Positions 46,521-57,258 of a stretch of 64,000 nucleotides of DNA are shown piece by piece. The stretch is from the NCBI GenBank assembly GCA_947442105.1, contig CANEVH010000013.1, forward strand, positions 1 through 64,000, read 5' to 3'. The DNA comes from Comamonadaceae bacterium. Its GTDB lineage: Bacteria > Pseudomonadota > Gammaproteobacteria > Burkholderiales > Burkholderiaceae_C. Position 1 is the first letter of the stretch, and every line of letters starts with the position of its first letter. The position numbers and the translations under genes are program-made. A model generated the notes under the pieces. The model searched no databases and was not told where the DNA came from. It saw only the letters and a list, made by a program, of their open reading frames with translations.

Positions 46521-46860
46521 TTACCCCCCTATCCCCCCGGCCCCCATTCCACCCCCGGGGCGGACGGGGGAGCCAACAGCCACATTGGATTTCGTCACCC
46601 CGGCTAGCGCACCACCGGGACCTGCCTTTTGGCTAAAGGCGGTGGAGCTTGCTGGCGAAGGCGCGCAGCCCCGAATGTGCGCAAAGACGGCAGCGCCCAC
46701 ACCCCGAAAGCCGTCGCGGCGACGGCGCCGCGCCCAAGTGCTGCAGGCATACCCACAGGTGCTAGGCCAGTAGAGGCCTGGCCGAAGCGACAAAATCAAA
46801 TGTGGCTGTTCAACTCCCCCTCTCCTCCCCGCCGGGGAGGAGAGGGGGCTGGGGGGGTGA
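46521..46860. repeat. Composite REP-like element: two inverted arms
   Basis: The left arm (46521-46596) and right arm (46789-46860) are inverted copies of one about 75-bp unit: a CCCCC-rich hairpin followed by AACAGCCACATT-GATTT-GTC. The AGCCACATT...GTC blocks match in 17 of 19 bases. The right arm contains a perfect 15-bp stem (46816-46830 with 46834-46848, loop GCC). About 190 bp of GC-rich DNA lies between. The stretch 46502-46942 has no gene. It fits a REP/BIME or MITE-like element after rdgC. Confidence 0.75.
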
Positions 46861-46942
46861 GGAGGGGAAAACCAAACCCATTGAGGTCAAACATAGTCGC
46901 TGGAAACGGGAGCAGCCACAAAAGGCCCCCCTTTGACCCAAG

Positions 46943-47140
46943 TCAGCCCGTCACCACGTAACCCTCTTCGACAATCGCATGGGCCAGCGCCTCATGGCTT
47001 TGCTCTGACTGCACTTGCACCGTGTTGGCGGTGCGCTCAATGGCGACAGTGGCTTGCGGATCGACCCGCGCAATGGCGGCGGTGACGGCCTTTTCGCAGT
47101 GGCCGCAGGTCATGCCGGTAACGGTAAATACGTGGTTCAT
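46943..47140 (-). CDS. Copper chaperone, heavy-metal-associated domain (CopZ-like)
   Basis: 65 residues, a single ferredoxin-like HMA domain with GMTCGHC (Cys12 and Cys15 bind Cu(I)), then AIARVDPQATVAIE and IVEEGYVV. It delivers Cu(I) to the P-type ATPase encoded divergently 124 bp away. The pair forms a standard copper efflux module. No CueR gene is adjacent and I could not make out a clear CueR site. Confidence 0.94.
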   Translation of the reverse strand: MNHVFTVTGMTCGHCEKAVTAAIARVDPQATVAIERTANTVQVQSEQSHEALAHAIVEEGYVVTG

Positions 47141-47264
47141 GGTGGGCTTTCATTAACAGGGAGAGTGTTTAAGGACAGCGGGATCGGCGACTGTGAGCTT
47201 AAGCTTGCACCTTTGTCGCTCTTTTTCAAGCACTTTCTCCGCTTTCCCCGAAAGGTACCAGCCC

Positions 47265-49562
47265 ATGACCGAGTCAGCGTCTAACGCAGTGTGCAGCCTG
47301 GACATTGGCGTAGGCGGCATGACTTGCGCTTCGTGCGTGGGCCGGGTGGAGAAGGCGCTCAAGCGCGTGCCCGGCGTGCAAAGCGCCAATGTGAATTTAG
47401 CGACCGAGTCGGCGCGCATTGCTTTCCCTGCGGACTGGGCGCAAGCCGCGCAGATGGAGGCCTTGCTGCGCCGCGCGGTGCGTGACGCCGGTTACGAGCC
47501 CAAGGCGGCGGATGCGGCCATTAACAGCCCGGACGCCGGGGCCTGGGACGGTTTTGCGCCCGTGGCCTGGGGCCTGGCTTTTTCACTCCCCTTGGTGCTG
47601 CCCATGCTGGGTGATCTGCTGGGCCAGCACTGGATGCTGGCCCCTGCTTGGCAGTTTGCCCTGGCCACGCCAGTGCAGTTTGTGCTGGGCGCGCGCTTTT
47701 ATGTTGCGGCTTGGCACGCCGTCAAAAACGGTAGCGGCAATATGGACCTGCTGGTGGCGCTGGGCACCACGGCAGGCTGGGCCTTGTCGGTGTGGTTGTG
47801 GCTGAGCGCACCGACGGGCGCCATGGCACATTTGTACTTTGAAGGCTCTGCCTTGGTGATCAGCCTGGTGCTGCTGGGCAAGTGGCTGGAGGTGCGGGCC
47901 AAGCGGCAAACCACGTCGGCTATCCGCGCTTTGCATGCGCTGCGCCCCGAGCGTGCGCATTTACTGCGCCCGGATGGGGAAGTGGACGTGCCGGTGGCCG
48001 AAGTGCTGGTGGGCGACACCCTAGTCGTGAAACCCGGCGAGCGCTTTGCGGTGGATGGCCTGGTGCACGAGGGCGCAACCCAGGTGGACGAGTCCATGCT
48101 GACCGGCGAGTCGCTGCCCGTGGCCAAAGAAGCAGGTGCGCGGGTCACGGGTGGCTCCATCAATGGCGAGGGCCGGGTGCTGGTGCGCGTAACGGCGGTG
48201 GGGGCGAAAACCATGCTGTCGAACATCATCCGCCTGGTGGAAGACGCGCAGGCCGCCAAGGCGCCCATACAGCGCCTGGTGGACCAGGTGAGCGCGGTGT
48301 TTGTGCCTGTGGTTTTGCTGCTGGCGGTGGCGACGCTTTTGGCGTGGTGGCTCACCGGCCACAGTTTTGAACTGGCGCTGATACGTGCGGTGGCCGTGCT
48401 GGTAATTGCATGCCCCTGCGCACTGGGGCTGGCCACGCCGGTGGCCATCATGGCGGGGACGGGCGTGGCGGCGAAGTACGGCATTTTGATCAAGGACGCG
48501 CAGGCGTTGGAGCTGGCGCACCGGGTGAATGTGGTGGCTTTTGACAAAACCGGCACGCTGACGCTGGGCCACCCGCAGCTCACCACCTTGCTGGCCCTGG
48601 ATGACATGGCCGCACGCCAAAGTGGCGTTGCGTCCATGGACGCTGCCTGGCTGCAGATTTGCGCCAGCTTGCAAAGCGGCAGCGAACACCCGCTGGCCCA
48701 CGCCGTGGTGGAACGGGCGGCAGCGCAGGGCCTGACCTTGCTGCCGGTGGCAGCGGTGCGTTCCGTCTCTGGCCGTGGCACCGAGGGGCAGGTGGACGGT
48801 CAGGCTTACGCTTTGGGCAGCCTGCGCTGGATGCAGGAACTGGGCGCCCACGCCGACCCCCACACGGCGGCCGGCCAGGCCTTTGCCGCTCAGGCGAGCG
48901 CCTTGGAGGCCGAGGGCGCCAGCGTGTCCGCGCTGGCGCAGCAAGTGGATGGCGCGTGGCAACCGCGCGCCTTGCTGGCCTTTGCGGACGAGCCCAAGCC
49001 CGGCGCCAAAGAGGCGATTGCCCAATTGCGTGCCCTGGGTATTCGCACCGTGATGGTGTCCGGCGACAACTGGGGCGCCGCGCGCGCCATGGCGCGCCGC
49101 CTGGGGCTGGACGCCAGCCCGGACAGCGCCGAGGTGCTGGCCGAAGTGCTGCCCGGCGACAAAGCGGCCAAGATCACCGCGCTCAAGGGCGACTCTGACC
49201 ACCGCCTCGTGGTCGCCATGGTGGGCGACGGCGTGAACGACGCCCCGGCGCTGGCGGCGGCCGATGTGGGCATGGCCATGGCCAACAGCGGCGGGGGCGG
49301 CACCGACGTGGCCATGCACGCCGCTGGTATCACCCTGATGCGCGGCGAGCCGCGCTTGGTGGCGGCTGCTCTGGACATTTCCCGGCGGACGGTATCCAAG
49401 ATCCGGCAAAACCTGTTTTGGGCTTTTTTCTACAACGTGGCCGGCATTCCGCTGGCAGCCTTGGGCTACCTGAACCCGGTGCTGGCGGGTGCGGCCATGG
49501 CGCTGAGTTCGGTCAGCGTCATGGCCAACGCCTTGCTGCTCAAGCGCTGGAAGGGGCCTTGA
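47265..49562 (+). CDS. copA: Copper-translocating P1B-type ATPase
   Basis: 765 residues from the ATG at 47265 (an upstream GTG at 47193 is rejected). One N-terminal HMA domain has GMTCASC (C21, C24). Eight membrane helices include the metal motif CPC (383-385). The phosphorylation site is DKTGT (D427), with [10 protein letters not shown] in the hinge. It exports Cu(I) from the cytoplasm. It is divergent from the CopZ-like chaperone. Confidence 0.96.
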   Translation: MTESASNAVCSLDIGVGGMTCASCVGRVEKALKRVPGVQSANVNLATESARIAFPADWAQAAQMEALLRRAVRDAGYEPKAADAAINSPDAGAWDGFAPVAWGLAFSLPLVLPMLGDLLGQHWMLAPAWQFALATPVQFVLGARFYVAAWHAVKNGSGNMDLLVALGTTAGWALSVWLWLSAPTGAMAHLYFEGSALVISLVLLGKWLEVRAKRQTTSAIRALHALRPERAHLLRPDGEVDVPVAEVLVGDTLVVKPGERFAVDGLVHEGATQVDESMLTGESLPVAKEAGARVTGGSINGEGRVLVRVTAVGAKTMLSNIIRLVEDAQAAKAPIQRLVDQVSAVFVPVVLLLAVATLLAWWLTGHSFELALIRAVAVLVIACPCALGLATPVAIMAGTGVAAKYGILIKDAQALELAHRVNVVAFDKTGTLTLGHPQLTTLLALDDMAARQSGVASMDAAWLQICASLQSGSEHPLAHAVVERAAAQGLTLLPVAAVRSVSGRGTEGQVDGQAYALGSLRWMQELGAHADPHTAAGQAFAAQASALEAEGASVSALAQQVDGAWQPRALLAFADEPKPGAKEAIAQLRALGIRTVMVSGDNWGAARAMARRLGLDASPDSAEVLAEVLPGDKAAKITALKGDSDHRLVVAMVGDGVNDAPALAAADVGMAMANSGGGGTDVAMHAAGITLMRGEPRLVAAALDISRRTVSKIRQNLFWAFFYNVAGIPLAALGYLNPVLAGAAMALSSVSVMANALLLKRWKGP

Positions 49563-49585
49563 GTACTTAGGCCCCGCCGGGTGGC

Positions 49586-49819
49586 CTAGTCGCCCAGCGT
49601 CGGGTAGTCGGAATAGCCCTGGCCCTGATGGCTGATGGCGGTGGCCTCGGTGATGATGAGCCCGGCGCCCTTGTGGGGGTCGGCGCGCTGGGTGTAGTAG
49701 GTGACCATAGCGGCGTTGGCCAGGGCGCCGGGGGCGCGGTTGCGGGTGAGTGGCGCCATGACGGCGCGGTTGGCCAGCGTGATGGGGCCAAGGGCCAAGG
49801 GGTCGAACAAAGTGGTCAT
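49586..49819 (-). pseudogene. Truncated Old Yellow Enzyme-family flavin oxidoreductase (5' fragment)
   Basis: Only about 77 residues remain: MTTLFDPLALGPITLANRAV, then MAPLTRNRAPG, TYYTQRAD, and IITEATAISHQGQGYSD, the classic NemA/OYE N-terminus. It then stops after PTLGD, whereas the family runs to about 360 residues. The missing part is not in the window; the copA end lies directly beyond. A deletion or rearrangement joined copA to the remnant. Confidence 0.85.
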
Positions 49820-49950
49820 GGGGGCTTTCAAAAAATGCGGGGCTGGGTGTGCAAAAAGCCGTGTCGTTTTCGGGCCAGCGGCCCGCCTGAGACCGCGCTG
49901 ATGCGGCGCATGCAGCGCACAATGGCCGCTTTTCTGACCCTGGAGACCGT

Positions 49951-51159
49951 GTGTCTGAACCCTTGCGCCCCCTGTTTTGGCTTGCCTTGGCTTTGTCGGT
50001 GGGCGCAGCCGTCTCTTTGGGCGTGACCCGCTTTGCCTATGGCTTGTTGCTGCCGGCCATGCGTGCCGATTTGGCTTGGAGCTATACCCTGGCCGGGGCG
50101 ATGAACACGGCCAATGCGGTGGGCTATTTGCTAGGCGCCTTGGCCATGCCCGCGCTGATGCGCAGGGTGTCGCCCACGGTGCTGCTGTGGTCGGGTTCGC
50201 TGCTGGCGGCGCTGTTCATGGGCTTGTGCGGGTTTTTTACCGATGCGTCAGTGCTATTGGCGCAGCGCTTGCTGGCTGGGGTGGCCAGCGCGCTGGTGTT
50301 TGTGGCCGGGGGCTTGCTGGCCGCGCGCCTGGGCAGCCGGGCGCCTACGCAGGCGGGTTTGCTTCTGGGCGTGTACTACGGCGGTACCGGAATGGGGATT
50401 GCGCTGTCGGCGGTGTTGGTGCCTTGGGTGCTGGATGCGTTTGCGGCGCAACTGCACAGCTGGCGCTTTGCCTGGTGGGCGCTGGCGCTGCTGTGCTTTG
50501 CAGCCACGGCATTGCTGCGCTGGCCTGCGCGGGTGATGGCGCAGTGGGAGCAGTTGCCCGCTGCCACGGCGGCTGGTGGGGGCGCGGCGTTTCGTTGGCG
50601 CCCCTTGGGCTTTGCGCTGGCGGGCTATTGCCTATTTGGCGTGGGCTATATCGGCTACATGACGTTTGCCGTGGCGCTCTTGCGCGCACAGGGGGCGAGC
50701 GCGCAGGCGGTGACGGTGTTTTATGGCTTGTTGGGGCTGGCGGTGGTGGCCTCGTCGCGCATCTGGGCTGCTTTGCTCAACCGCCACCAGGGCGGCGGTG
50801 CCATGGCGCGGCTCAATGCCTTGCTGGGGCTTGCGGTGGTGTTGCCTGCATTGACGCACAGCTTTGCGGTGGTGGTGGTGTCGGGCCTGCTGTTTGGCGG
50901 TGTGTTTTTGTCCATCGTGGCGTCCAGCACGGCGCTGGTGCGCCACAACCTGCCGCCCAGCGCCTGGGCGACGGGCATTAGCGCGTTCACCGTCGTGTTC
51001 GCAGCCGGGCAAATCGTGGGCCCTACCTTGGTGGGATGGATTGCGGACGGCGCCGGCGGTTTGGAGCGCGGGCTGCTGGTGTCGGCGCTGGCTTTGTGGC
51101 TGGGTGCGGCACTGGCCTGGCGCCAACGACCGCTGGTGACCGTGCCCGCCTCGGTTTGA
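49951..51159 (+). CDS. YbfB/YjiJ-family MFS transporter
   Basis: 402 residues from a GTG at 49951 with TGGAG 8 bases upstream. Twelve membrane helices start LFWLALALSVGAAVSLGVTRFAYG, with the family pattern VTRFAYGLLLPAMR. Substrate unknown. It is followed by a palindromic repeat before the convergent GMC oxidoreductase gene. Confidence 0.9.
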   Translation: MSEPLRPLFWLALALSVGAAVSLGVTRFAYGLLLPAMRADLAWSYTLAGAMNTANAVGYLLGALAMPALMRRVSPTVLLWSGSLLAALFMGLCGFFTDASVLLAQRLLAGVASALVFVAGGLLAARLGSRAPTQAGLLLGVYYGGTGMGIALSAVLVPWVLDAFAAQLHSWRFAWWALALLCFAATALLRWPARVMAQWEQLPAATAAGGGAAFRWRPLGFALAGYCLFGVGYIGYMTFAVALLRAQGASAQAVTVFYGLLGLAVVASSRIWAALLNRHQGGGAMARLNALLGLAVVLPALTHSFAVVVVSGLLFGGVFLSIVASSTALVRHNLPPSAWATGISAFTVVFAAGQIVGPTLVGWIADGAGGLERGLLVSALALWLGAALAWRQRPLVTVPASV

Positions 51160-51169
51160 CGCGAAAGCA

Positions 51170-51206
51170 CTTTCCTGATGTGGGGTGCTGCGCACCGTCG
51201 TGAAAG
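51170..51206. repeat. CTTTCATGATGG-family palindrome, complete copy
   Basis: A 37-bp unit bounded by CTTTC and GAAAG with the inner perfect stem GGTGC/GCACC around TGC. It sits 11 bp after the MFS stop and 53 bp before the convergent GMC oxidoreductase end, so it could terminate both. Confidence 0.8.
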
Positions 51207-51258
51207 CTAGGGCGCGCCAGCGACCGCTTCTTGCAGGCGCCGCGCCTTGAGGGTGGGA

Positions 51259-52884
51259 TCAGTGGCCGCTGCGAATCAGCTCGGCGGCTTTCTCCCCAAT
51301 CATGATGGTGGGCGCCGTGGTGTTGCCGCCAGTGAGCGTGGGCATGATGGAGGCGTCTGCCACGCGCAGGCCTTGCACGCCGTGCACGCGCAACTCGGCA
51401 TCGACGACGGCCATCGGGTCGCTGTGCGGCCCCATTTTGCAGGTGCCGCAGGGGTGGTATTCGGTGTCGGAGTGGTCGCGCAAAAAGGACTCGATTTGCG
51501 CCGGGTTGTTGCGCTCCACCGGGTAGAGCATCTCGCCCCGGTAGGCGTCAAAAGGTTTGGCTTGCAAGATGTCCAGGCCGATTTGCGTGCCCTTGACCAG
51601 GGTGGCCATGTCGTCGGGGTGCGAGAAGAAGCCCACATCGATTACCGGCGCGTCGGTGGACTTTGCGCTTTGCAGCGTCACGCTGCCCCGGCTCTTGGGG
51701 CGGCACAAGGTCACATGCAGGGTGTAGCCGTGGCCCAGATGGGTTTTGCGGTTGTGGTCGTCGATGATGCCGGTGCACAGGGCGAGCTGGATGTCGGGCT
51801 TGTCGGCGCTGGGATCCGTTTTTAAAAATCCTTGCGATTCGGCCACGTTGGACGTTACCCAGCCAGTGCGCTTGTTGCGCCACTGGAAAATCGCTTTGAC
51901 TACGTCAACCAAGCCGCGCAGTGAAATGCCCATCGCCGCCTCGGTGCGCGCCGTGCGCTGAATCAGCACTGTAGTCACATGGTCTTGCAGGTTTTGCCCC
52001 ACGCCGGGCAGCGTGTGCACCGTGGCAATGCCGTGCGCTTGGAGTTGCTCTTGCGGGCCTATGCCCGAGAGCATGAGCAACTGGGGCGAACCAAAGGCCC
52101 CGGCGCTCAAAACCACCTCGCGCGCGGCGTGCAGTTGGTGCACTTGGCCGCCTTGTTCGTATTCCACGCCGATGGCGCGTTTGCCGTCCATCAGCACGCG
52201 CCGGGTGTGGGCTTGGGTGATGACAGTCAGGTTGCTGCGCCCGCGTTGCGGGGTGATGTAGGCCTTGGAGGCGCTGCAGCGTTCGCCGTTGGATTGCATG
52301 GCCTGGGTGGGGCCGCAACCGAGTTGCTGCGCGCCGTTGTAGTCCTCGGTGCGGGGCAAGCCGGTTTGTTCGCAGGCCTGCAAGAACACCTCGTTGAGGG
52401 GGCTGGGGCTGCGCAGGTAGCTCACTTGCAGCGGGCCGCTGGTGCCACGGTAGGCGTTTTCGCCAAAGCAGTGGTTGTGCTCGGCGCGTTTGAATAGCGG
52501 CAACACCTCGTCATAGCTCCAACCGGGGTTGCCCAGGCTGGCCCAGTGGTCGTAGTCAGCGCGGTGGCCGCGCGTGTAGACCATGGCGTTGATGGAGCTG
52601 CTGCCGCCCATCACCTTGCCACGCGGCTGGTAGCCGCGTCGGCCCTTGAAGCCGGGTTGCGGCACTGTCTCGTAGCCCCAGTTGTGCACTTTGAGCGGTG
52701 CGCTGACGGCAAAGCCCATGGGCGCGTGGATCAGCACCGAGGTGTCGGGGCCACCGGCCTCTAAAAGGCAGACACGCACGCCGGGGTCTTCGCTGAGGCG
52801 GCTGGCTACCACGCAGCCAGCCGCGCCGGCGCCCACGATGATGTAGTCGAATGTCTGGCTCGCTGGCGTGGTGCGGGTGTTCAT
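51259..52884 (-). CDS. GMC-family FAD-dependent oxidoreductase (choline/alcohol dehydrogenase type)
   Basis: 541 residues from the ATG at 52884. The FAD-binding motif is [15 protein letters not shown] near the N-terminus, then [18 protein letters not shown] (GMC signature 1), [18 protein letters not shown] (signature 2), and C-terminal HPCGTCKMG with the catalytic His, then [18 protein letters not shown]. It oxidises a primary alcohol, possibly alkanol or choline-like; the substrate is not fixed by sequence. It is downstream of the class II aldolase-like gene on the same strand. Confidence 0.94.
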   Translation of the reverse strand: MNTRTTPASQTFDYIIVGAGAAGCVVASRLSEDPGVRVCLLEAGGPDTSVLIHAPMGFAVSAPLKVHNWGYETVPQPGFKGRRGYQPRGKVMGGSSSINAMVYTRGHRADYDHWASLGNPGWSYDEVLPLFKRAEHNHCFGENAYRGTSGPLQVSYLRSPSPLNEVFLQACEQTGLPRTEDYNGAQQLGCGPTQAMQSNGERCSASKAYITPQRGRSNLTVITQAHTRRVLMDGKRAIGVEYEQGGQVHQLHAAREVVLSAGAFGSPQLLMLSGIGPQEQLQAHGIATVHTLPGVGQNLQDHVTTVLIQRTARTEAAMGISLRGLVDVVKAIFQWRNKRTGWVTSNVAESQGFLKTDPSADKPDIQLALCTGIIDDHNRKTHLGHGYTLHVTLCRPKSRGSVTLQSAKSTDAPVIDVGFFSHPDDMATLVKGTQIGLDILQAKPFDAYRGEMLYPVERNNPAQIESFLRDHSDTEYHPCGTCKMGPHSDPMAVVDAELRVHGVQGLRVADASIMPTLTGGNTTAPTIMIGEKAAELIRSGH

Positions 52885-52935
52885 GGGGCGGAGCTTAGGT
52901 GGTTTTCGGAACGGGTAGGGCGTGCTGGAGGGCTG

Positions 52936-52982
52936 CTTCCACAAAACGCCATTGTGTGCGTCATGTGGAAGTTCATGAAAGT
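52936..52982. repeat. CTTTCATGATGG-family repeat, partial copy with its own stem
   Basis: CTTCCACA (52936-52943) pairs exactly with TGTGGAAG (52964-52971), followed by TTCATGAAAGTT, one half of the palindrome family. It lies between the GMC gene and the aldolase gene, just after the latter's stop. Confidence 0.6.
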
Positions 52983-53737
52983 TAATCGCGGAAGCTGCTG
53001 TCCATGCGGTCGAGTTTGCGCAGCATGGCTGGCCAGGCAAAAGCGCCGCCCAGGCCGTCGGTTTGGGCGCGCATGGCCTGGCCCACGCCGTCGATGATGC
53101 GCGGGTCCACCTGCGTGAGCGCGCCCCCAGCTTGGGCAGCGATTTGAATCTGGCAGGTGGACTCAAAGTTGTACATCAGCAAAAACGCCTCGGGGATGCT
53201 GCTGCCCACCACCAGCAGGCCGTGGTTGCGCAGCATCAGGTGTTTGGCGGCGCCCAGGTCGGCTTGCAGGCGCGGCTTTTCGTCGTCGCGCAGGGCCACG
53301 CCCTCATAGCTGTGGTAGCCCAAAGAGGCCAGCACAAAGGTCGACTGCTGGCTGATGGGCAGCACGCCGCAAGCCTGGGCGCTGACCGCCACGCCCGCGC
53401 GGGTGTGGGTGTGCAAGACGCAGGCCGCGTCTTCGCGCACCGCGTGCACCGCGCTGTGAATGACAAAGCCCGCCGGGTTGACCGGGTGCACCGATTCGCT
53501 GAGCTTGTTGCCCGCCTGGTCGATCTTGATCAGGCTGCTGGCCGTGATTTCTTCAAACAACAGGCCATAGGGATTGATCAAAAACTGGTGCTCAGGGCCA
53601 GGAATGCGCGCGCTGATGTGGGTAAAAATCAAATCGCTCCAGCCATAAGCCGCTACCAGACGGTAACAAGCCGCCAGGTCAACACGCAATTGCCACTCTT
53701 CGGGGCTGACCTGGTCTTTGAGGGATGGGCTGGACAT
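52982..53737 (-). CDS. Class II aldolase/adducin-family protein
   Basis: 251 residues from the ATG at 53737. The zinc-site pattern VLHTHTRAG and RNHGLLVVG and the early DLAACYRLVAAYGWSDLIFTHIS are typical of the aldolase II/adducin head fold. Members split or epimerise sugar phosphates, though many short homologues have no known substrate. It lies 97 bp upstream of the GMC oxidoreductase gene and is divergent from mnmG. Confidence 0.92.
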   Translation of the reverse strand: MSSPSLKDQVSPEEWQLRVDLAACYRLVAAYGWSDLIFTHISARIPGPEHQFLINPYGLLFEEITASSLIKIDQAGNKLSESVHPVNPAGFVIHSAVHAVREDAACVLHTHTRAGVAVSAQACGVLPISQQSTFVLASLGYHSYEGVALRDDEKPRLQADLGAAKHLMLRNHGLLVVGSSIPEAFLLMYNFESTCQIQIAAQAGGALTQVDPRIIDGVGQAMRAQTDGLGGAFAWPAMLRKLDRMDSSFRD

Positions 53738-53896
53738 GCGCGAACTCCACGGGAAACAGTAAACGTTCACTCTACCCCAGCGGGGGTGTGAAGGCACTTA
53801 GGGGAAAGACTAGGGAATGTCCCGCGCGCGTCTTGAACACCCAGTTTGGGTGTGCGCCATTAAAATCGCTCTCCTCCCCCGTTTTGATTGCCCGCC

Positions 53897-55894
53897 ATGC
53901 TTTATCCCCAACAGTTTGACGTCATCGTCGTCGGCGGCGGCCACGCCGGGTGTGAGGCGGCGCTGGCCGCCGCGCGCATGGGTTGCACAACCCTGCTGCT
54001 GACGCACAACATCGAAACCCTGGGGCAAATGAGCTGCAACCCGTCGATTGGCGGCATTGGCAAAGGGCATTTGGTCAAAGAGGTGGACGCACTGGGTGGC
54101 GCCATGGCGTTGGCTACTGATGAGAGCGGCGTGCAGTTCCGCATTCTCAACTCCAGCAAAGGTCCGGCGGTGCGCGCCACGCGCGCCCAGGCCGACCGCA
54201 TTTTGTACAAAGCGGCCATTCGCCGCATGCTGGAAAACCAGCCCAATCTGTCGCTGTTCCAGCAGGCGGTGGACGACTTGCTGGTGGAGGGCGACCGGGT
54301 GGTGGGCGCGGTGACGCAGATCGGCATCAGCTTTCGCGCCAAGACGGTGGTGCTGACGGCGGGCACTTTTTTGGACGGCAAGATCCACGTGGGCATGAAT
54401 AACTACGCAGCCGGGCGCGCGGGCGACCCCCCCGCGCTGCGCCTGAGTGCGCGCCTCAAAGAGCTGAAGCTGGCGCAAGGTCGTCTCAAGACGGGCACGC
54501 CGCCGCGCATTGACGGGCGCAGCATTGACTTCAGCAAATGCCAGGAGCAGCCCGGCGACGGCATGCCTGGCGGCATGAGCACGGCCATGCCGGTGTTTAG
54601 CTTTATGGGGCGCGTGGAGCAGCACCCGCAGCAAATGCCCTGCTGGATCACCCACACCAACGCGCGCACCCACGAGATCATTCGCAGCGGGTTCGATCGC
54701 AGCCCCATGTTCACCGGCAACATTGAAGGCGTGGGGCCGCGCTACTGCCCTAGCGTGGAAGACAAGGTCAACCGCTTTGCAGACAAAGAAAGCCACCAGA
54801 TTTTTTTGGAGCCCGAGGGCTTGACCACCCACGAGTACTACCCTAACGGCATTTCCACCAGCCTGCCCTTTGACATCCAGTACGCGCTGGTGCGCAGCAT
54901 GGTGGGCTTGGAAAACGCCCACATCCTGCGCCCGGGCTACGCCATTGAGTACGACTACTTTGACCCGCGCGCGCTCAAAAGCAGTTTTGAGACGCGGCAG
55001 ATTGGCGGCTTGTTTTTTGCCGGCCAGATCAACGGCACCACGGGCTACGAAGAGGCGGCCGCCCAAGGCCTGTTTGCCGGGGTGAATGCCGCGCTGCAAG
55101 CCGGGGCGCAAACCGCGTGGAGCGGAGACACCTGGTTGCCGGGCCGCGACGAGGCCTACTTGGGTGTGCTGGTGGACGACTTGATTACCAAGGGCGTGAC
55201 CGAGCCCTACCGCATGTTCACCAGCCGTGCCGAGTTTCGGCTGCAACTGCGCGAAGACAATGCCGACGTGCGCCTGACAGAAGCCGGCCGCGCGCTGGGT
55301 TTGGTGGACGACGCGCGCTGGGCCGCGTTTTGCCGCAAGCGCGAGGCGGTCTCACGTGAAACAGAGCGCCTGCGCTCCATCTGGGTCAACCCCAACAACC
55401 TACCCGCCAGCGAGTCCGAGCGCGTGCTGGGCAAAGCCATTGAGCACGAATACAACCTGGCCGAACTGCTGCGCCGCCCCGATGTGCGCTACGCTGACTT
55501 GATGGGCCTGGACGCGGGGCGCTACGCCAGCGCGGCGCTGGCATCCGCTGCGGACGAGACCACGGCCCAAGACGTATTTGTGGCCAGCGTGATTGAGCAG
55601 GTGGAAATTGCCGCCAAGTACTCGGGCTACATCACGCGCCAGCAAGAAGAGGTGAGCCGCGCCGCGCATTACGAGAACTTGCGCCTGCCCGCAGAGCTGG
55701 ATTACATGCAGGTTGCGGCCCTTAGCATTGAGGCACGCCAGCGCCTGAACCAGCTGCGCCCCGAAACGCTGGGCCAGGCCTCGCGCCTGTCAGGGATCAC
55801 CCCAGCCACGATTTCGCTCTTGCTCATTCACCTGAAAAAAGGCAACTTTCGCGACTTTGCTGCCAAGGCCGTGGCCACCGAGGCGCAAGCGTGA
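53897..55894 (+). CDS. mnmG: tRNA uridine-5-carboxymethylaminomethyl modification enzyme MnmG (GidA)
   Basis: 665 residues from the ATG at 53897. The FAD motif is [12 protein letters not shown] near the N-terminus, followed by [23 protein letters not shown] and [14 protein letters not shown]. The C-terminal MnmE/tRNA-binding region ends near [19 protein letters not shown]. It works as a heterotetramer with MnmE. It is first of a plus-strand run with rsmG, lysE and parAB, a layout typical near origins. A parS-like site lies inside its coding sequence at 55348. Confidence 0.98.
   Translation: MLYPQQFDVIVVGGGHAGCEAALAAARMGCTTLLLTHNIETLGQMSCNPSIGGIGKGHLVKEVDALGGAMALATDESGVQFRILNSSKGPAVRATRAQADRILYKAAIRRMLENQPNLSLFQQAVDDLLVEGDRVVGAVTQIGISFRAKTVVLTAGTFLDGKIHVGMNNYAAGRAGDPPALRLSARLKELKLAQGRLKTGTPPRIDGRSIDFSKCQEQPGDGMPGGMSTAMPVFSFMGRVEQHPQQMPCWITHTNARTHEIIRSGFDRSPMFTGNIEGVGPRYCPSVEDKVNRFADKESHQIFLEPEGLTTHEYYPNGISTSLPFDIQYALVRSMVGLENAHILRPGYAIEYDYFDPRALKSSFETRQIGGLFFAGQINGTTGYEEAAAQGLFAGVNAALQAGAQTAWSGDTWLPGRDEAYLGVLVDDLITKGVTEPYRMFTSRAEFRLQLREDNADVRLTEAGRALGLVDDARWAAFCRKREAVSRETERLRSIWVNPNNLPASESERVLGKAIEHEYNLAELLRRPDVRYADLMGLDAGRYASAALASAADETTAQDVFVASVIEQVEIAAKYSGYITRQQEEVSRAAHYENLRLPAELDYMQVAALSIEARQRLNQLRPETLGQASRLSGITPATISLLLIHLKKGNFRDFAAKAVATEAQA
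55348..55363. promoter_or_regulatory. parS-like site inside mnmG
   Basis: GGTCTCACGTGAAACA matches the parS consensus TGTTTCACGTGAAACA at 14 of 16 positions, including the CACGTG core. A candidate ParB loading site. Confidence 0.7.
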
Positions 55895-56553
55895 CCCGAG
55901 CGTTGGAGGCCGAACTGTGCGCCGGGCTGGACGCACTCTGCCTGGCTTTGGACGATGCGCAGGTGGCCGCGCTGTTGGACTACATGGCCCTGATTCAGAA
56001 ATGGACCAAGGTCTACAACCTGACTGCCGTGCGCGAGCCGCGCGACATGCTCACCCACCACGTGCTCGACAGCCTGGCGGTGGTGCGCCCCCTGCGGCAA
56101 CAACTGGCGGCGACGGGCCTGGGCGCAGCGGTGCGGGTGCTGGACGTGGGCGCGGGCGCGGGTTTGCCCGGCGTAGTGTTGGCGATCTGCTTTCCTGAAA
56201 TCGCGGTGCACTGCGTGGACACCGTGGCCAAGAAGGCGGCGTTTGTGCAGCAAGTGGCGGTGAGCCTGAAGCTGGCGAACCTGCGCGGCATCCACGCGCG
56301 GGTGGAGAGTTTGAACGAACCTTATGAGGTGGTGTGCTCACGCGCCTTTGCTTCCTTGCTTGACTTTACCCAGTGGTCGCGTGCGGCCTTGGCGCCGGGC
56401 GGGATGTGGATGGCGATGAAGGGCAAGCATCCAGAAGCCGAACTGGCCGCGTTGACCGCACTGTTGCCGGACGTCGCCGTGTTCCACGTGGAACCTTTGC
56501 AGGTGCCGGGCCTGGACGCCGAGCGCTGTTTGGTCTGGATGCGCCGCACCTGA
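55891..56553 (+). CDS. rsmG: 16S rRNA (guanine-N7) methyltransferase RsmG (GidB)
   Basis: 220 residues from a GTG at 55891 that overlaps the mnmG stop as GTGA. The SAM motif is [16 protein letters not shown], and the N-terminal [17 protein letters not shown] is diagnostic of RsmG. It methylates G527 of 16S rRNA; its loss gives low-level streptomycin resistance. A perfect parS core lies near its 3' end. Confidence 0.97.
   Translation: MTRALEAELCAGLDALCLALDDAQVAALLDYMALIQKWTKVYNLTAVREPRDMLTHHVLDSLAVVRPLRQQLAATGLGAAVRVLDVGAGAGLPGVVLAICFPEIAVHCVDTVAKKAAFVQQVAVSLKLANLRGIHARVESLNEPYEVVCSRAFASLLDFTQWSRAALAPGGMWMAMKGKHPEAELAALTALLPDVAVFHVEPLQVPGLDAERCLVWMRRT
56480..56495. promoter_or_regulatory. parS site inside rsmG
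   Basis: TGTTCCACGTGGAACC: the inner 14 bases GTTCCACGTGGAAC form a perfect palindrome identical to the classic parS core. Confidence 0.9.
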
Positions 56554-56630
56554 GCCGGAGCGCGGCAAGGCGCCAAAGTGGCTGCGCAAACCGCTAACGT
56601 AAACTCGCCTGCATTCACCATAGGATTTTC

Positions 56631-57245
56631 ATGCTCGGCGTCAGCGATTACGGCACTTTTGTTATCACCATTTTGGTGTTTCTGCTGATTCCGGGGCCGG
56701 GCAATCTGGCCTTGGTCTTGTCCACCAGCAAGGGCGGCATGCGTGGCGGGCTGGCGGCGACGATGGGCGTGATACTGGGTGACCAGGTGCTGATGTGGCT
56801 GGCGGTGGCGGGGGTGGCGGCGTTGCTGGCGGCCTACCCTGCGGCTTTTCAGGCGGTGCAATGGGTGGGTGCGGGCTATCTGGCTTGGTTGGGTGGCGCC
56901 ATGCTTATGTCCAAGCCGGGCGCCACTTTGCCGGTCAATATCCGCCCGCGCCAGTACCTGCGCCAGGCGATGTTCATCACCCTGCTCAACCCCAAGGCGA
57001 TTCTGTTTTACATGGCCTTCTTTCCTCTGTTTGTGGACCCGGTTCGCCAGCAAGGCTTACTCACCTACGGTTTTATGGCCGCCACGATTGCCGCCCTCAC
57101 CTTTGCCTATGGCCTGGGTGCCACCCTGCTTACGCACTTTTTCGCTGAGCGCGTGCGCGCCAATCCACGCATTGGGCGGGCGCTGGAAAAAGTGGCCGGC
57201 GTATTTTTGATCGGCTTTGGCCTCAAATTGGTGGCGGCGCAATGA
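56631..57245 (+). CDS. LysE-family amino-acid exporter
   Basis: 204 residues with six hydrophobic helices and the LysE/RhtB pattern FLLIPGPGNLALVLSTSKGGMRGGLAATMGV. It exports an amino acid such as lysine, homoserine or threonine; the exact one is not predictable. A good AGGAT ribosome site precedes the ATG. It is inserted between rsmG and parA. Confidence 0.93.
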   Translation: MLGVSDYGTFVITILVFLLIPGPGNLALVLSTSKGGMRGGLAATMGVILGDQVLMWLAVAGVAALLAAYPAAFQAVQWVGAGYLAWLGGAMLMSKPGATLPVNIRPRQYLRQAMFITLLNPKAILFYMAFFPLFVDPVRQQGLLTYGFMAATIAALTFAYGLGATLLTHFFAERVRANPRIGRALEKVAGVFLIGFGLKLVAAQ

Positions 57246-57258
57246 CGCAGCGCGCCCG

